From NCBI GenBank assembly GCA_946480065.1, contig CAMLJA010000121.1, forward strand, positions 1 to 6,191: a stretch of DNA of 6,191 nt, written 5' to 3'. Positions 1 through 5,191 of the stretch are shown here, in pieces. Origin of the DNA: an uncultured Thermomonas sp. GTDB taxonomy: Bacteria; Pseudomonadota; Gammaproteobacteria; Xanthomonadales; Xanthomonadaceae. The translations under genes and the position numbers were made by a program. Position 1 is the stretch's first letter. Every line of letters starts with the position of its first letter. The notes under the pieces are model-generated. The model did no database searches, had not been told where the DNA came from, and saw only the letters and a program-made list of their open reading frames with translations.

Positions 1-1
1 C

Positions 2-241
2 GCGCCCGGCTACTGGCAGCTGCTCACCCAGGACCGCGGCCCCGGCATCCCGGCGGCGAAGCAGCGCGAACTGTTCAAGCCGTTCCAGCGCCTGGCCGAG
101 CACGACCCGGCCGGCGGCCTGTCTAGCGGCCTGGGGCTGTCGCTGGCGAAACAGATCATCGGCACCGCCGGCGGGCAACTTTGGTACGAGGACCGCGAGG
201 GCGGCGGCGCCTGTTTCGTGGTGGAACTGCCCGAAGCCTGA
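2..241 (+). CDS. Sensor histidine kinase, C-terminal fragment (HATPase_c domain)
   Basis: This is the 3' end of a gene that begins before the window; 79 codons are visible before the TGA stop. The visible part is the ATP-binding (GHKL/HATPase_c) domain of a two-component sensor kinase. That domain binds ATP and phosphorylates a histidine in an upstream dimerisation domain, which then passes the phosphate to a response regulator. Numbering from the first visible codon, the G1 box reads DRGPGIP (11-17), the F box LFKPFQRL (24-31) and the G2 box SSGLGLSLAKQII (from 41). These are followed by the usual GGxLW...GGGACFVVELP ending. The order and spacing are normal for the family. The sensing region, membrane segments and phospho-accepting histidine lie outside the window, so the signal and partner regulator cannot be named. 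The end of the protein is complete. Confidence 0.93.
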   Translation, partial: APGYWQLLTQDRGPGIPAAKQRELFKPFQRLAEHDPAGGLSSGLGLSLAKQIIGTAGGQLWYEDREGGGACFVVELPEA

Positions 242-268
242 CCCCGGCGACGGGCGCCAGCTAGCCCA

Positions 269-613
269 TCAGTCCGCGCTGGTCGTGCGCCTGCGTGCGC
301 GCGCCTTGCGGGGCTTGGCCTTGGTGGTTTCCACCCGGGTCGCGGTGCCTTCGATCGGACCGTCCTCGGCCTGGCGGGCGCGGCGGCGTGCGGCGTACCA
401 GAGCAGCCCGGCGCCCGCCAGCGCGGCGCCCGCGAGTACGGGGTTGCGGCGGACCACGCGGGTCGCCACCCGGGTACCGGTCTTGAGCGCGCCCAGCGCG
501 GCCCCGGTTTCCACCCACTGCATGGCCTTGCCCGGGACGTGCCGGCGGAGGCCGTCGCCGATCTCGCCGATCAGCATCATCGCGCGATCCTGCGCCTTGT
601 CGAACTTGCCCAT
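269..613 (-). CDS. Small single-span membrane protein with basic C-terminal tail (function unknown)
   Basis: A 114-residue protein of unknown function. The ATG at 613 is favoured because GAGGTGA (620-626, - strand) sits six bases upstream. The N-terminal half is mildly amphipathic (MGKFDKAQDRAMMLIGEIGD) and Gly/Ala-rich. One hydrophobic stretch, about residues 58-74 (PVLAGAALAGAGLLWYA), follows VVRRNP and is followed by RRRAR, so it reads as one transmembrane helix with positive charge on both sides. The tail (98-109, KAKPRKARARRR) is strongly basic. The plan of a soluble N-terminus, an Arg-Asn-Pro turn and a short Gly/Ala-rich helix near the C-terminus recalls the ribosome-associated, inner-membrane ElaB/YqjD (DUF883) proteins. 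The long basic tail after the helix is not typical of them, so this is only a resemblance. It lies 110 bp after hrpB on the same strand and could be read from the hrpB transcript or its own promoter. Confidence 0.75.
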   Translation of the reverse strand: MGKFDKAQDRAMMLIGEIGDGLRRHVPGKAMQWVETGAALGALKTGTRVATRVVRRNPVLAGAALAGAGLLWYAARRRARQAEDGPIEGTATRVETTKAKPRKARARRRTTSAD

Positions 614-619
614 CGCGGC

Positions 620-626
620 TCACCTC
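620..626 (-). promoter_or_regulatory. Strong ribosome binding site for the small membrane protein
   Basis: On the - strand the sequence reads GAGGTGA, ending six bases before the ATG at 613. It is a near-perfect anti-16S match at good spacing and decides the start of the 114-residue protein. Confidence 0.8.
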
Positions 627-723
627 GGAACATGGGGGATGCGCGGCAGTCTCCGCAGCGCGGCGTTCATGGCACGTGAGCGCAACCGCGCCGCGTTCAG
701 CGCGCGGCAGGCATTGCCGGCAC

Positions 724-3342
724 TCAGGTGCCGCGCGGCTTGGCGCGGTGGGTCGCCGGCGCGTTCCACGGGTCGTCCGGCCACGGGTGGCGCGGGTAGC
801 GGCCCTTCATTTCCTTCCTGACCTCGGCATAGGTGCTGGCCCAGAAGTTGTGCAGGTCGGCGGTCACCTGCAGCGGCTTGCCGCCGGGCGAGAGCAGGTG
901 CAGCAGCAGCGGCACCCGGCCGTCGGCGATGCGCGGCGTCTGCGCCAGGCCGAACAGCTCCTGCAGCTTCACCGCCAGCACCGGCGGCGCGGGCTCGCCG
1001 TGGTCGTCGAGCCGGTAATCGATGCCCCGCTCCAGCCCCGACGGCACCGCGATGCGGGTCGGCGCGAGCTGCTCGACGCGCTGGCGCAGGGACCAGTCGA
1101 TGCCGGACTTCAGCGCGTCGGCCAGCCCGCCGCTGTCCAGCGCGTCCAGCCGGGTCTTGCCGGCGAACGCGGGTTTCAGCCAGTCGTCCAGCGTCGCCAG
1201 CAGCGCGGGGTCGGACAGGTCGGGCAGGCCCAGCTCCGGCATCCACGCGCGCAGGCACTGCACGCGGATGCGCCACTGCGCGAGCGCCTCGCTCCACGGC
1301 AGCGCGGACAGCCCAAGCTCGCGCACGGCATCGGTCAGCGCCCGCGCGGCCAGCGCGGGATCCACGCGGCCGGCCGACTTCGCCGCCAGCACGATGCCGT
1401 CAAAGCGGGCGATGCGCTCGCTCACCAGGGCGCGGCGGTCGGCGTCCCAGCGCACCTCGTCGGCGTCCGAGAAGTGCGCGGCGAATGCTTCGCGCAGCGC
1501 GGACTCGTCCACCGGCGCGCCGCGCAGCAGCAGCGCGTCCCTGGCCTCGAAGCGCAGTTCGGTGGCGACCAGCCAGGGTTCGCCGTACAGCGCGGAGTCG
1601 TCGAACAGCCGCGCGCTGCGGCCGTTCGCCAGCAGGTAGCGGCGCGGGTCCTGCGGATGCTGGCGGGCGATGCGGTCGGGGAAGGCGTGCGCGAGCAGGT
1701 CGCCCAGCGCGTGCGCCGGCGCCGACGCGGGCGGCGCGGCGTCGCAGCGCAGGCGGCGCCGCCACTGCTTCGCCGCCGCATCGATGGCGGCCAGGCCCGA
1801 GCGGCTGGCGTCGGCGCCCACGCGGCCGGCGCGGAACCCGGCCAGCGCCTGCCAGCGCTCGGCCAATGCGTCGGAACGGCTGCGCAGCGGGTCGCGCGCT
1901 TCCACCAGCGCGGCCAGGTCGCAGGCCAGCGCGACCGACACCGGCGCGTCGGCGGCCAGCAGCATCGCCGCCAGCCGCGGATGCGTGCCAAGCGCCAGCA
2001 TGCGGCGGCCGCGCGCGGTCAGGGTGCCGTCGGGCGAGAGTGCGTCCAGCCGGCGCAGCAGGTCGCGGCCGGCGGCCAGCGCGCCCGGCGGCGGCGGATC
2101 GGGGAAGCGCAGGTCGGCGCTGCCCCAGGCCGCCAACTCCAGCGCCAGCGGCGCCAGGTCGAGCTGCGCGATCTCCGGCCGGCGCTGCGGCTCCAGCCGC
2201 TGCGACGCCGGCCACAGGCGGTAGGCCCAGCCCTCCGCCACGCGCCCGGCGCGGCCGGCGCGCTGGTCGACGCTGGCCTGCGAAATGGCCACCACGTCCA
2301 GCCGCGCGAAGCCGCTGTTGGGATCGAACCGCGGCTCGCGCGCCAGCCCGCTGTCGATGACCACGCGCACGCCGGGCAAGGTGACGCTGGATTCGGCCAC
2401 GTTGGTCGCCAGCACCACCCGGCGGCGGCCGTCGGGCGCGGGCTGCAGCACGCGCGACTGCTGCTCGACCGGCAACTCGCCGTGCAGGGGGAGGATTTCG
2501 AACGTCCCCACCGCCGCCGCACGCTGCGGGGGCATCGCTTTTCCCTCAGTCGGGGCATCCTGCCCCGATTCGGGCGCGCGCCCTCCCTGGCGCGCTTGTC
2601 GCGACGCCCCCGCAGCGTGCACCGGCTGCAGTCCGGCCTGCGAGCTCACCAGCATTGCTTCCAGCCTGGCGATCTCGCGCTGGCCCGGCAGGAACACCAG
2701 CAGGTCGCCCGGATGCGTGGCCAGCGCGTGTTCGATGGCGCGCCGCGCCTGCTGCTCCAGCGCCTCGTCGCGGCGTGCCGGGAAATGCGAGATCTCGACC
2801 GGGAAGCTGCGCCCCGCGCTGGACAGCCGCGGGGCGTCGAGGAAAGTCGCCAGCCGCGCGCCGTCCAGCGTCGCCGACATCACCACCAGCCGCAGGTCCT
2901 CGCGCAATCCGGCCTGCACGTCCAGCGCCAGCGCCAGCCCGAGGTCGCCGGCCAGGTGGCGCTCGTGGAATTCGTCGAACAGCAGCGCGCCCACGCCCTC
3001 CAGCAGCGGGTCGTCCTGCAGCATGCGGGTGAGGATGCCCTCGGTGACGACCTCGATGCGGGTGGTCGGCCCCACCTTGTTCTCGAAACGGATGCGATAG
3101 CCCACGGTCTGTCCGACCGCTTCCCCCAACTGCTTCGCCATGAACCCGGCGGCCGCGCGCGCGGCGACCCGGCGCGGCTCCAGCATCACGACCTTGCGGC
3201 CCGCAAGCCACGGCGCGCCGAGCAGCGCCAGCGGCACCTGCGTGGTCTTGCCCGCGCCCGGCGGCGCCTCCAGCACCAGCCGCGGATGCGCGGCCAGCGA
3301 AGCGAGGATGTCGGGCAGCAGCGGGGTGATCGGGAACTGCAT
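724..3342 (-). CDS. hrpB: ATP-dependent helicase HrpB (DEAH/RHA type)
   Basis: An 872-residue DExH-box RNA helicase-like ATPase of the HrpB family; its exact cellular role is poorly defined even in E. coli. Motifs in order: Walker A GAGKT (29-33), Ia LEPRRVAA (54-61), TEG (100-102), II DEFH (123-126), III SAT (156-158), IV FLPGQREI (217-224), V LATNVAESSVTL (311-322) and VI QASVDQRAGRAGR (355-367). The C-terminus carries the family hallmark LHNFWASTYAEVRKEMKGRYPRHPW (about 830-854). The ATG at 3342 (MQFPITPLLPDI) is preferred over an in-frame GTG at 3375, because the family starts there and the likely -10 box lies between the two. No Shine-Dalgarno precedes the ATG, so a leaderless message is likely. 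Oddity: residues 242-275 between motifs IV and V are encoded by a 102-bp palindromic element. Without it the protein would be about 838 residues, near the usual family size of 810-840. All catalytic motifs are intact. Confidence 0.96.
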   Translation of the reverse strand: MQFPITPLLPDILASLAAHPRLVLEAPPGAGKTTQVPLALLGAPWLAGRKVVMLEPRRVAARAAAGFMAKQLGEAVGQTVGYRIRFENKVGPTTRIEVVTEGILTRMLQDDPLLEGVGALLFDEFHERHLAGDLGLALALDVQAGLREDLRLVVMSATLDGARLATFLDAPRLSSAGRSFPVEISHFPARRDEALEQQARRAIEHALATHPGDLLVFLPGQREIARLEAMLVSSQAGLQPVHAAGASRQARQGGRAPESGQDAPTEGKAMPPQRAAAVGTFEILPLHGELPVEQQSRVLQPAPDGRRRVVLATNVAESSVTLPGVRVVIDSGLAREPRFDPNSGFARLDVVAISQASVDQRAGRAGRVAEGWAYRLWPASQRLEPQRRPEIAQLDLAPLALELAAWGSADLRFPDPPPPGALAAGRDLLRRLDALSPDGTLTARGRRMLALGTHPRLAAMLLAADAPVSVALACDLAALVEARDPLRSRSDALAERWQALAGFRAGRVGADASRSGLAAIDAAAKQWRRRLRCDAAPPASAPAHALGDLLAHAFPDRIARQHPQDPRRYLLANGRSARLFDDSALYGEPWLVATELRFEARDALLLRGAPVDESALREAFAAHFSDADEVRWDADRRALVSERIARFDGIVLAAKSAGRVDPALAARALTDAVRELGLSALPWSEALAQWRIRVQCLRAWMPELGLPDLSDPALLATLDDWLKPAFAGKTRLDALDSGGLADALKSGIDWSLRQRVEQLAPTRIAVPSGLERGIDYRLDDHGEPAPPVLAVKLQELFGLAQTPRIADGRVPLLLHLLSPGGKPLQVTADLHNFWASTYAEVRKEMKGRYPRHPWPDDPWNAPATHRAKPRGT
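2519..2620. repeat. 102-bp palindromic element inserted in frame within hrpB
   Basis: The outer arms 2519-2538 and 2601-2620 are inverted repeats matching at 19 of 20 positions; the outermost 15 bp, starting GCACGCTGCGGGGGC, are perfect. Between them lie two more hairpins. One is TCGGGGCA/TGCCCCGA with a 3-base loop (2550-2568). The other is GCGCGCC/GGCGCGC with a 6-base loop (2576-2595). Together they would fold as a three-way junction in DNA or RNA. The block is exactly 34 codons without a stop in the hrpB frame. It encodes a Gln/Gly/Ala/Arg/Pro-rich stretch (residues 242-275) absent from ordinary HrpB proteins as I know them. No clear target-site duplication is seen. The architecture resembles a small non-autonomous palindromic repeat (MITE or REP-like) co-opted as coding sequence, as known for Rickettsia palindromic elements. 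The family identity is not established here. Confidence 0.75.
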
Positions 3343-3348
3343 GCGCGC

Positions 3349-3354
3349 ATTGTA
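3349..3354 (-). promoter_or_regulatory. Putative -10 box of hrpB (leaderless-type)
   Basis: On the - strand TACAAT lies within CTCCTACAAT and is followed by exactly six bases (GCGCGC) and then the hrpB ATG at 3342. This spacing puts the expected transcription start at or next to the ATG. There is no Shine-Dalgarno in the gap. No good -35 (TTGACA-like) hexamer is visible about 17 bp upstream, where the sequence is GC only. Confidence 0.5.
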
Positions 3355-3404
3355 GGAGCGCGCCCCGCGGGCCACGCCGCGGCCGGGCGCGCGGGCCGCC
3401 CTCC

Positions 3405-3410
3405 TACAAT
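3405..3410 (+). promoter_or_regulatory. Putative -10 box of tatD (leaderless-type)
   Basis: TACAAT, again within CTCCTACAAT, is followed by six bases (GGCGGG) and the tatD ATG at 3417. It is the mirror image of the hrpB box. The expected transcription start falls at or beside the ATG. The GGCGGG directly touching the ATG is too close to act as a ribosome binding site. No -35 hexamer is recognisable. Confidence 0.5.
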
Positions 3411-3416
3411 GGCGGG

Positions 3417-4223
3417 ATGGATCTCATCGACATCGGCCTCAACCTCACCCACGACAGCTTCGACCGCGACCGCGACGCGGTCTGGCAGCGCGCCCGCGAT
3501 GCCGGCGTCACCCGCGCCATCCTCACCGGCGCCTCGCGCGAGCATTCGCCGAAGGCACTGGAACTGGCCCGCACCCGCCCCGGCGAATGGTTCGCCACCG
3601 CCGGCGTGCATCCGCACCACGCGACCGAATACACCGCCGAGTGCGATGCCGAACTGCGCGCCCTGCACGCGCATCCGGAAGTGGTGGCGGTGGGCGAGTG
3701 CGGGCTGGACTATTTCCGCGATTTCTCGCCGCGGCCGGCGCAGCGCAGCGCGTTCGAGAAGCAGCTGCAGATCGCGGTGGATCTTGCCGTCGACGGCGTC
3801 GGCAAGCCGCTGTTCCTGCACCAGCGCGACGCCCACGCCGACTTCATGGCGATGATGAAGAACTTCGACGGCCGGATCGGCCCGGCGGTGGTGCACTGCT
3901 TCACCGGCACCCGCGAGGAACTGTTCGACTACCTCGACAACGACTGGTACATCGGCATCACCGGCTGGCTCTGCGACGAGCGCCGCGGCGCGCACCTGCG
4001 CGAACTGGTCAAGAGCATCCCCGCCCACCGGCTGATGGTGGAAACCGACGCGCCCTACCTGCTGCCGCGCACGCTCAGGCCGATGCCGAAGGACCGCCGC
4101 AACGAACCGGCGTTCCTGCCGCACATCGTGGAGGAACTGGCGCGCGACCGCGGGGAGGATATCTCCACCACCGCGGCCAATGCCACCGCCGCCAGCGCCG
4201 CGTTCTTCCGGCTGCCGGCCTGA
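3417..4223 (+). CDS. tatD: TatD family metal-dependent 3'-5' exonuclease/DNase
   Basis: A 268-residue TIM-barrel metal hydrolase very close to E. coli TatD (260 residues). E. coli TatD is a cytoplasmic Mg-dependent 3'-5' exonuclease on single-stranded DNA and RNA, linked to repair of oxidative DNA damage and not required for Tat export. The N-terminus DIGLNLT (5-11) is characteristic of TatD proper: it carries N-L-T where related YcfH/TatD-like proteins have the H-x-H motif. Other hallmarks are AGVHPHH (62-68), VGECGLDYFRDFS (92-104), LHQRDAH (134-140), VHCFTGTREE (159-168), YIGITGWLCDERRG (178-191) and ETDAPYLLPR (209-218). Likely metal ligands are E94, H135, H160 and D211. It starts at the ATG six bases after a TACAAT box with no Shine-Dalgarno. 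It is divergent from hrpB and convergent with the lipoprotein gene. A degraded copy of its 3' end lies near 5094-5182. Confidence 0.96.
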   Translation: MDLIDIGLNLTHDSFDRDRDAVWQRARDAGVTRAILTGASREHSPKALELARTRPGEWFATAGVHPHHATEYTAECDAELRALHAHPEVVAVGECGLDYFRDFSPRPAQRSAFEKQLQIAVDLAVDGVGKPLFLHQRDAHADFMAMMKNFDGRIGPAVVHCFTGTREELFDYLDNDWYIGITGWLCDERRGAHLRELVKSIPAHRLMVETDAPYLLPRTLRPMPKDRRNEPAFLPHIVEELARDRGEDISTTAANATAASAAFFRLPA

Positions 4224-4237
4224 TTCCGCAAGCGGAA
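4224..4237. repeat. Small hairpin directly after the tatD stop
   Basis: TTCCGC-AA-GCGGAA is a perfect 6-bp stem with a 2-base spacer, beginning at the base after the tatD stop codon. Its right arm shares bases 4235-4237 with the larger terminator-like hairpin, so the two cannot form fully at once. Confidence 0.5.
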
Positions 4238-4259
4238 CGCCCGGCAGCGCCGGGCGTTC
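4235..4259. terminator. Bidirectional terminator-like hairpin between tatD and the lipoprotein gene
   Basis: GAACGCCCGGC and GCCGGGCGTTC form a perfect 11-bp stem around a 3-base loop (AGC). It lies between the stops of two convergent genes, 12 bases after tatD and 25 bases beyond the lipoprotein stop. The position is right for terminating both transcripts. No T-run follows on either strand, so it may act as an mRNA 3'-end stabiliser or a Rho-assisted stop and not as a classic intrinsic terminator. Confidence 0.65.
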
Positions 4260-4283
4260 GCGGGCTGACGCAGGCAGCGCGGC

Positions 4284-4991
4284 TTACTTCGCCGGCATCT
4301 CCGGCAGCGGACCTTCGGCGACCATCAGCGCACCCTGGTCGTTGCCGCTCTGGAAGACCACCCAGATCGCCTTGTCGGCGCGGCGGATGACGTAAGTGTC
4401 CGCGTCGGCGTCGTACCAGTAGGCGTTCTGCATGCGGCTGAACTCCTGGCGGAAATCGTCCATCGCCTTCTCGTTCGCCTTGTAGGTGGCCTCGTCGAAG
4501 CTGCGTTCGGCCAGGCGCACGCCGCCCATCGCCTCCACCGCCTGCTGCACGTTCTTGCGGACCTCGAACCTGGAATAGGTCTTGCCTTCGCTGTTGTCGA
4601 TCTCGTCGCTGAAGACCCTGCCTTCCACCCACAGCAGCTGGCCGCCGGTCCAGACCGGCACGCGGGCCAGGTCCTTGCTGCGCGAGGGCAGGTCGTCGGC
4701 GTAGTCGAACTCGTAACCGGCCGGCAGCGCGACGTAAGGCCAGGCCGGCAGCGGCTTGTCGCTGACCGGGATCGCGCCGATGTCGAAGACAGCGGCGGCC
4801 GGCGCGGCGGCGGTGGCAGCCGCTGCGGCGGCCGGCGCCGTGTCCGCGGCCGGTTGCGCGGCGGAAGCATCGGCTTCGGCCGGCGCATCGGTGGCGGAAG
4901 CACCGGCAGCCTCGGGCTTCTTGCACGCCGTCAGGACCAGGCCCACGGCCAGCCCCAGCACCAGCATCGGAACGGCAGACTTCTTCGACAT
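4284..4991 (-). CDS. Outer-membrane-type lipoprotein with Ala/Pro linker
   Basis: A 235-residue predicted lipoprotein of unknown function. The start at 4991 (MSKKSAVPM) is chosen over longer in-frame alternatives because it gives a textbook type II signal peptide: KK, a hydrophobic core, then LTAC with the lipidated cysteine at 23. GGAG (5000-5003) lies eight bases upstream. Position +2 is Lys, not Asp, which predicts outer-membrane sorting. Residues 24-67 form a low-complexity Ala/Pro/Thr linker. The globular part begins near LPAWPYVALPAGYEF (81-95) and contains GGQLLWVEGRVF, YSRFEVRKNVQQAVEAMGG and a C-terminal AIWVVFQSGNDQGALMVAEG. This recalls the N-terminal module (FPY...P.GY...VEGRV...) found before OmpA domains in some lipoproteins, but no OmpA peptidoglycan-binding domain follows. 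Family assignment is tentative; the lipoprotein call is firm. Confidence 0.88.
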   Translation of the reverse strand: MSKKSAVPMLVLGLAVGLVLTACKKPEAAGASATDAPAEADASAAQPAADTAPAAAAAATAAAPAAAVFDIGAIPVSDKPLPAWPYVALPAGYEFDYADDLPSRSKDLARVPVWTGGQLLWVEGRVFSDEIDNSEGKTYSRFEVRKNVQQAVEAMGGVRLAERSFDEATYKANEKAMDDFRQEFSRMQNAYWYDADADTYVIRRADKAIWVVFQSGNDQGALMVAEGPLPEMPAK

Positions 4992-4999
4992 CGCTTCGG

Positions 5000-5003
5000 C
5001 TCC
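5000..5003 (-). promoter_or_regulatory. Ribosome binding site of the lipoprotein gene
   Basis: GGAG on the - strand, eight bases before the ATG at 4991. It supports this start over upstream in-frame codons, which would bury the signal peptide. Further upstream a TACACT (about 5024-5029, - strand) could be a weak -10, but no convincing -35 accompanies it. Confidence 0.6.
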
Positions 5004-5093
5004 AGTTCGACGGAATGATGGGCGAAGTGTAAGCGATGGAATCGCAAGGAAAATCCCGCCGCCGCCGTCGCTGTTGCGGAGCAGGCCCGTCGT

Positions 5094-5182
5094 CGAACCG
5101 GCGTTCCGCCGCGCATCGTCGAAGCACCGGCGCGGCGGAGGCAGCGACCGCCACCGCCGCGTTCTTGCGGCTGCCCGGCTGA
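5094..5182 (+). pseudogene. Decayed remnant of a tatD 3' end
   Basis: This stretch matches the last 121 bases of tatD (4103-4223) in order. CGAACCGGCGTTCC is identical (14 of 14; tatD NEPAF). Next come GCCGC.CATCGT.GA (PHIVE, one base deleted), GGCGCG, GCCACCGCC, and finally GCGTTCTT.CGGCTGCC..., closing in TGA at the equivalent of the tatD stop. Read in three frames it gives EPAF, then PRIVEAPAR, then TAAFLRLPG-stop; the intact gene gives EPAF, PHIVEELAR and SAAFFRLPA-stop. Small deletions break the frame, so it is not coding. Similarity may reach back to about 5071 (LLRSRP against LLPRTLRP), less surely. It ends nine bases before the stop of the convergent propeller gene. It reads as the tail of an older or second tatD left when the intervening DNA or the present tatD arrived. 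Confidence 0.6.
5132..5160. other. GC-rich hairpin downstream of the propeller gene
   Basis: GCGGCGG (5132-5138) pairs with CCGCCGC (5154-5160) over a 15-base loop. It lies 32 bases beyond the stop of the - strand propeller gene and could slow or end its transcript before the lipoprotein gene. It has no T-run, and short GC inverted repeats are common by chance at this base composition. Confidence 0.25.
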
Positions 5183-5191
5183 GCGTCGTCC

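Larger units (their letters stand above)
3349..3410. repeat. Inverted repeat and hairpin spanning the hrpB-tatD divergent promoter
   Basis: ATTGTAGGAG (3349-3358) and CTCCTACAAT (3401-3410) form a perfect 10-bp inverted repeat bounding the intergenic region. Inside is a GC-only hairpin: GCGCGCC (3358-3364) plus CCGCGG (3365-3370), a loop GCCACG (3371-3376), then CCGCGG (3377-3382), a 3-base bulge and GGCGCGC (3386-3392). The inner hairpin is off-centre from the outer repeat by a few bases. The GTAGGAGCGCG edge resembles REP sequences of pseudomonads and xanthomonads, so the block may be a paired REP unit reused as a promoter. Alternatively it may simply be two copies of the same promoter box. 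Confidence 0.6.

Noticed and set aside
242..268. Terminator between the kinase and the small membrane protein gene
   Set aside because: Only a 4-bp GGGC/GCCC pairing with an 8-base loop can be drawn, which is too weak to report.
701..737. 9-bp inverted repeat CGCGCGGCA/TGCCGCGCG across the end of hrpB as a terminator
   Set aside because: The loop is 19 bases, one arm lies within hrpB codons, and no T-run follows on the - strand. Such GC repeats are expected by chance here.
1400..2558. Several overlapping - strand frames inside hrpB
   Set aside because: They are out-of-frame shadows of hrpB, with Arg/Ala-rich translations and no start signals. The hrpB frame itself carries every helicase motif.
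2509..2624. Target-site duplication CACCG at 2509-2513 and 2620-2624 around the hrpB element
   Set aside because: The copies are only five bases, the left one is not adjacent to the repeat end, and CCG-rich pentamers are common here. It cannot support a claim about insertion mechanism.
3343..3375. GTG at 3375 as the hrpB start
   Set aside because: No ribosome site precedes it, the added residues (ARGARSYNAR) are unlike the family N-terminus, and the likely -10 box would lie inside the coding region.
676..3855. Very long + strand open frame (over 1000 codons) antisense to hrpB and running into tatD
   Set aside because: It mirrors the codon pattern of hrpB in high-GC DNA. Its translation is Arg/Gln/Ala/His-rich without recognisable domains, and it crosses the divergent promoter and the start of tatD in the wrong frame.
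3186..4124. A 312-codon - strand frame antisense to tatD that continues into the hrpB region
   Set aside because: It overlaps the intact tatD gene in antisense and shows no domain. It is a GC-driven shadow.
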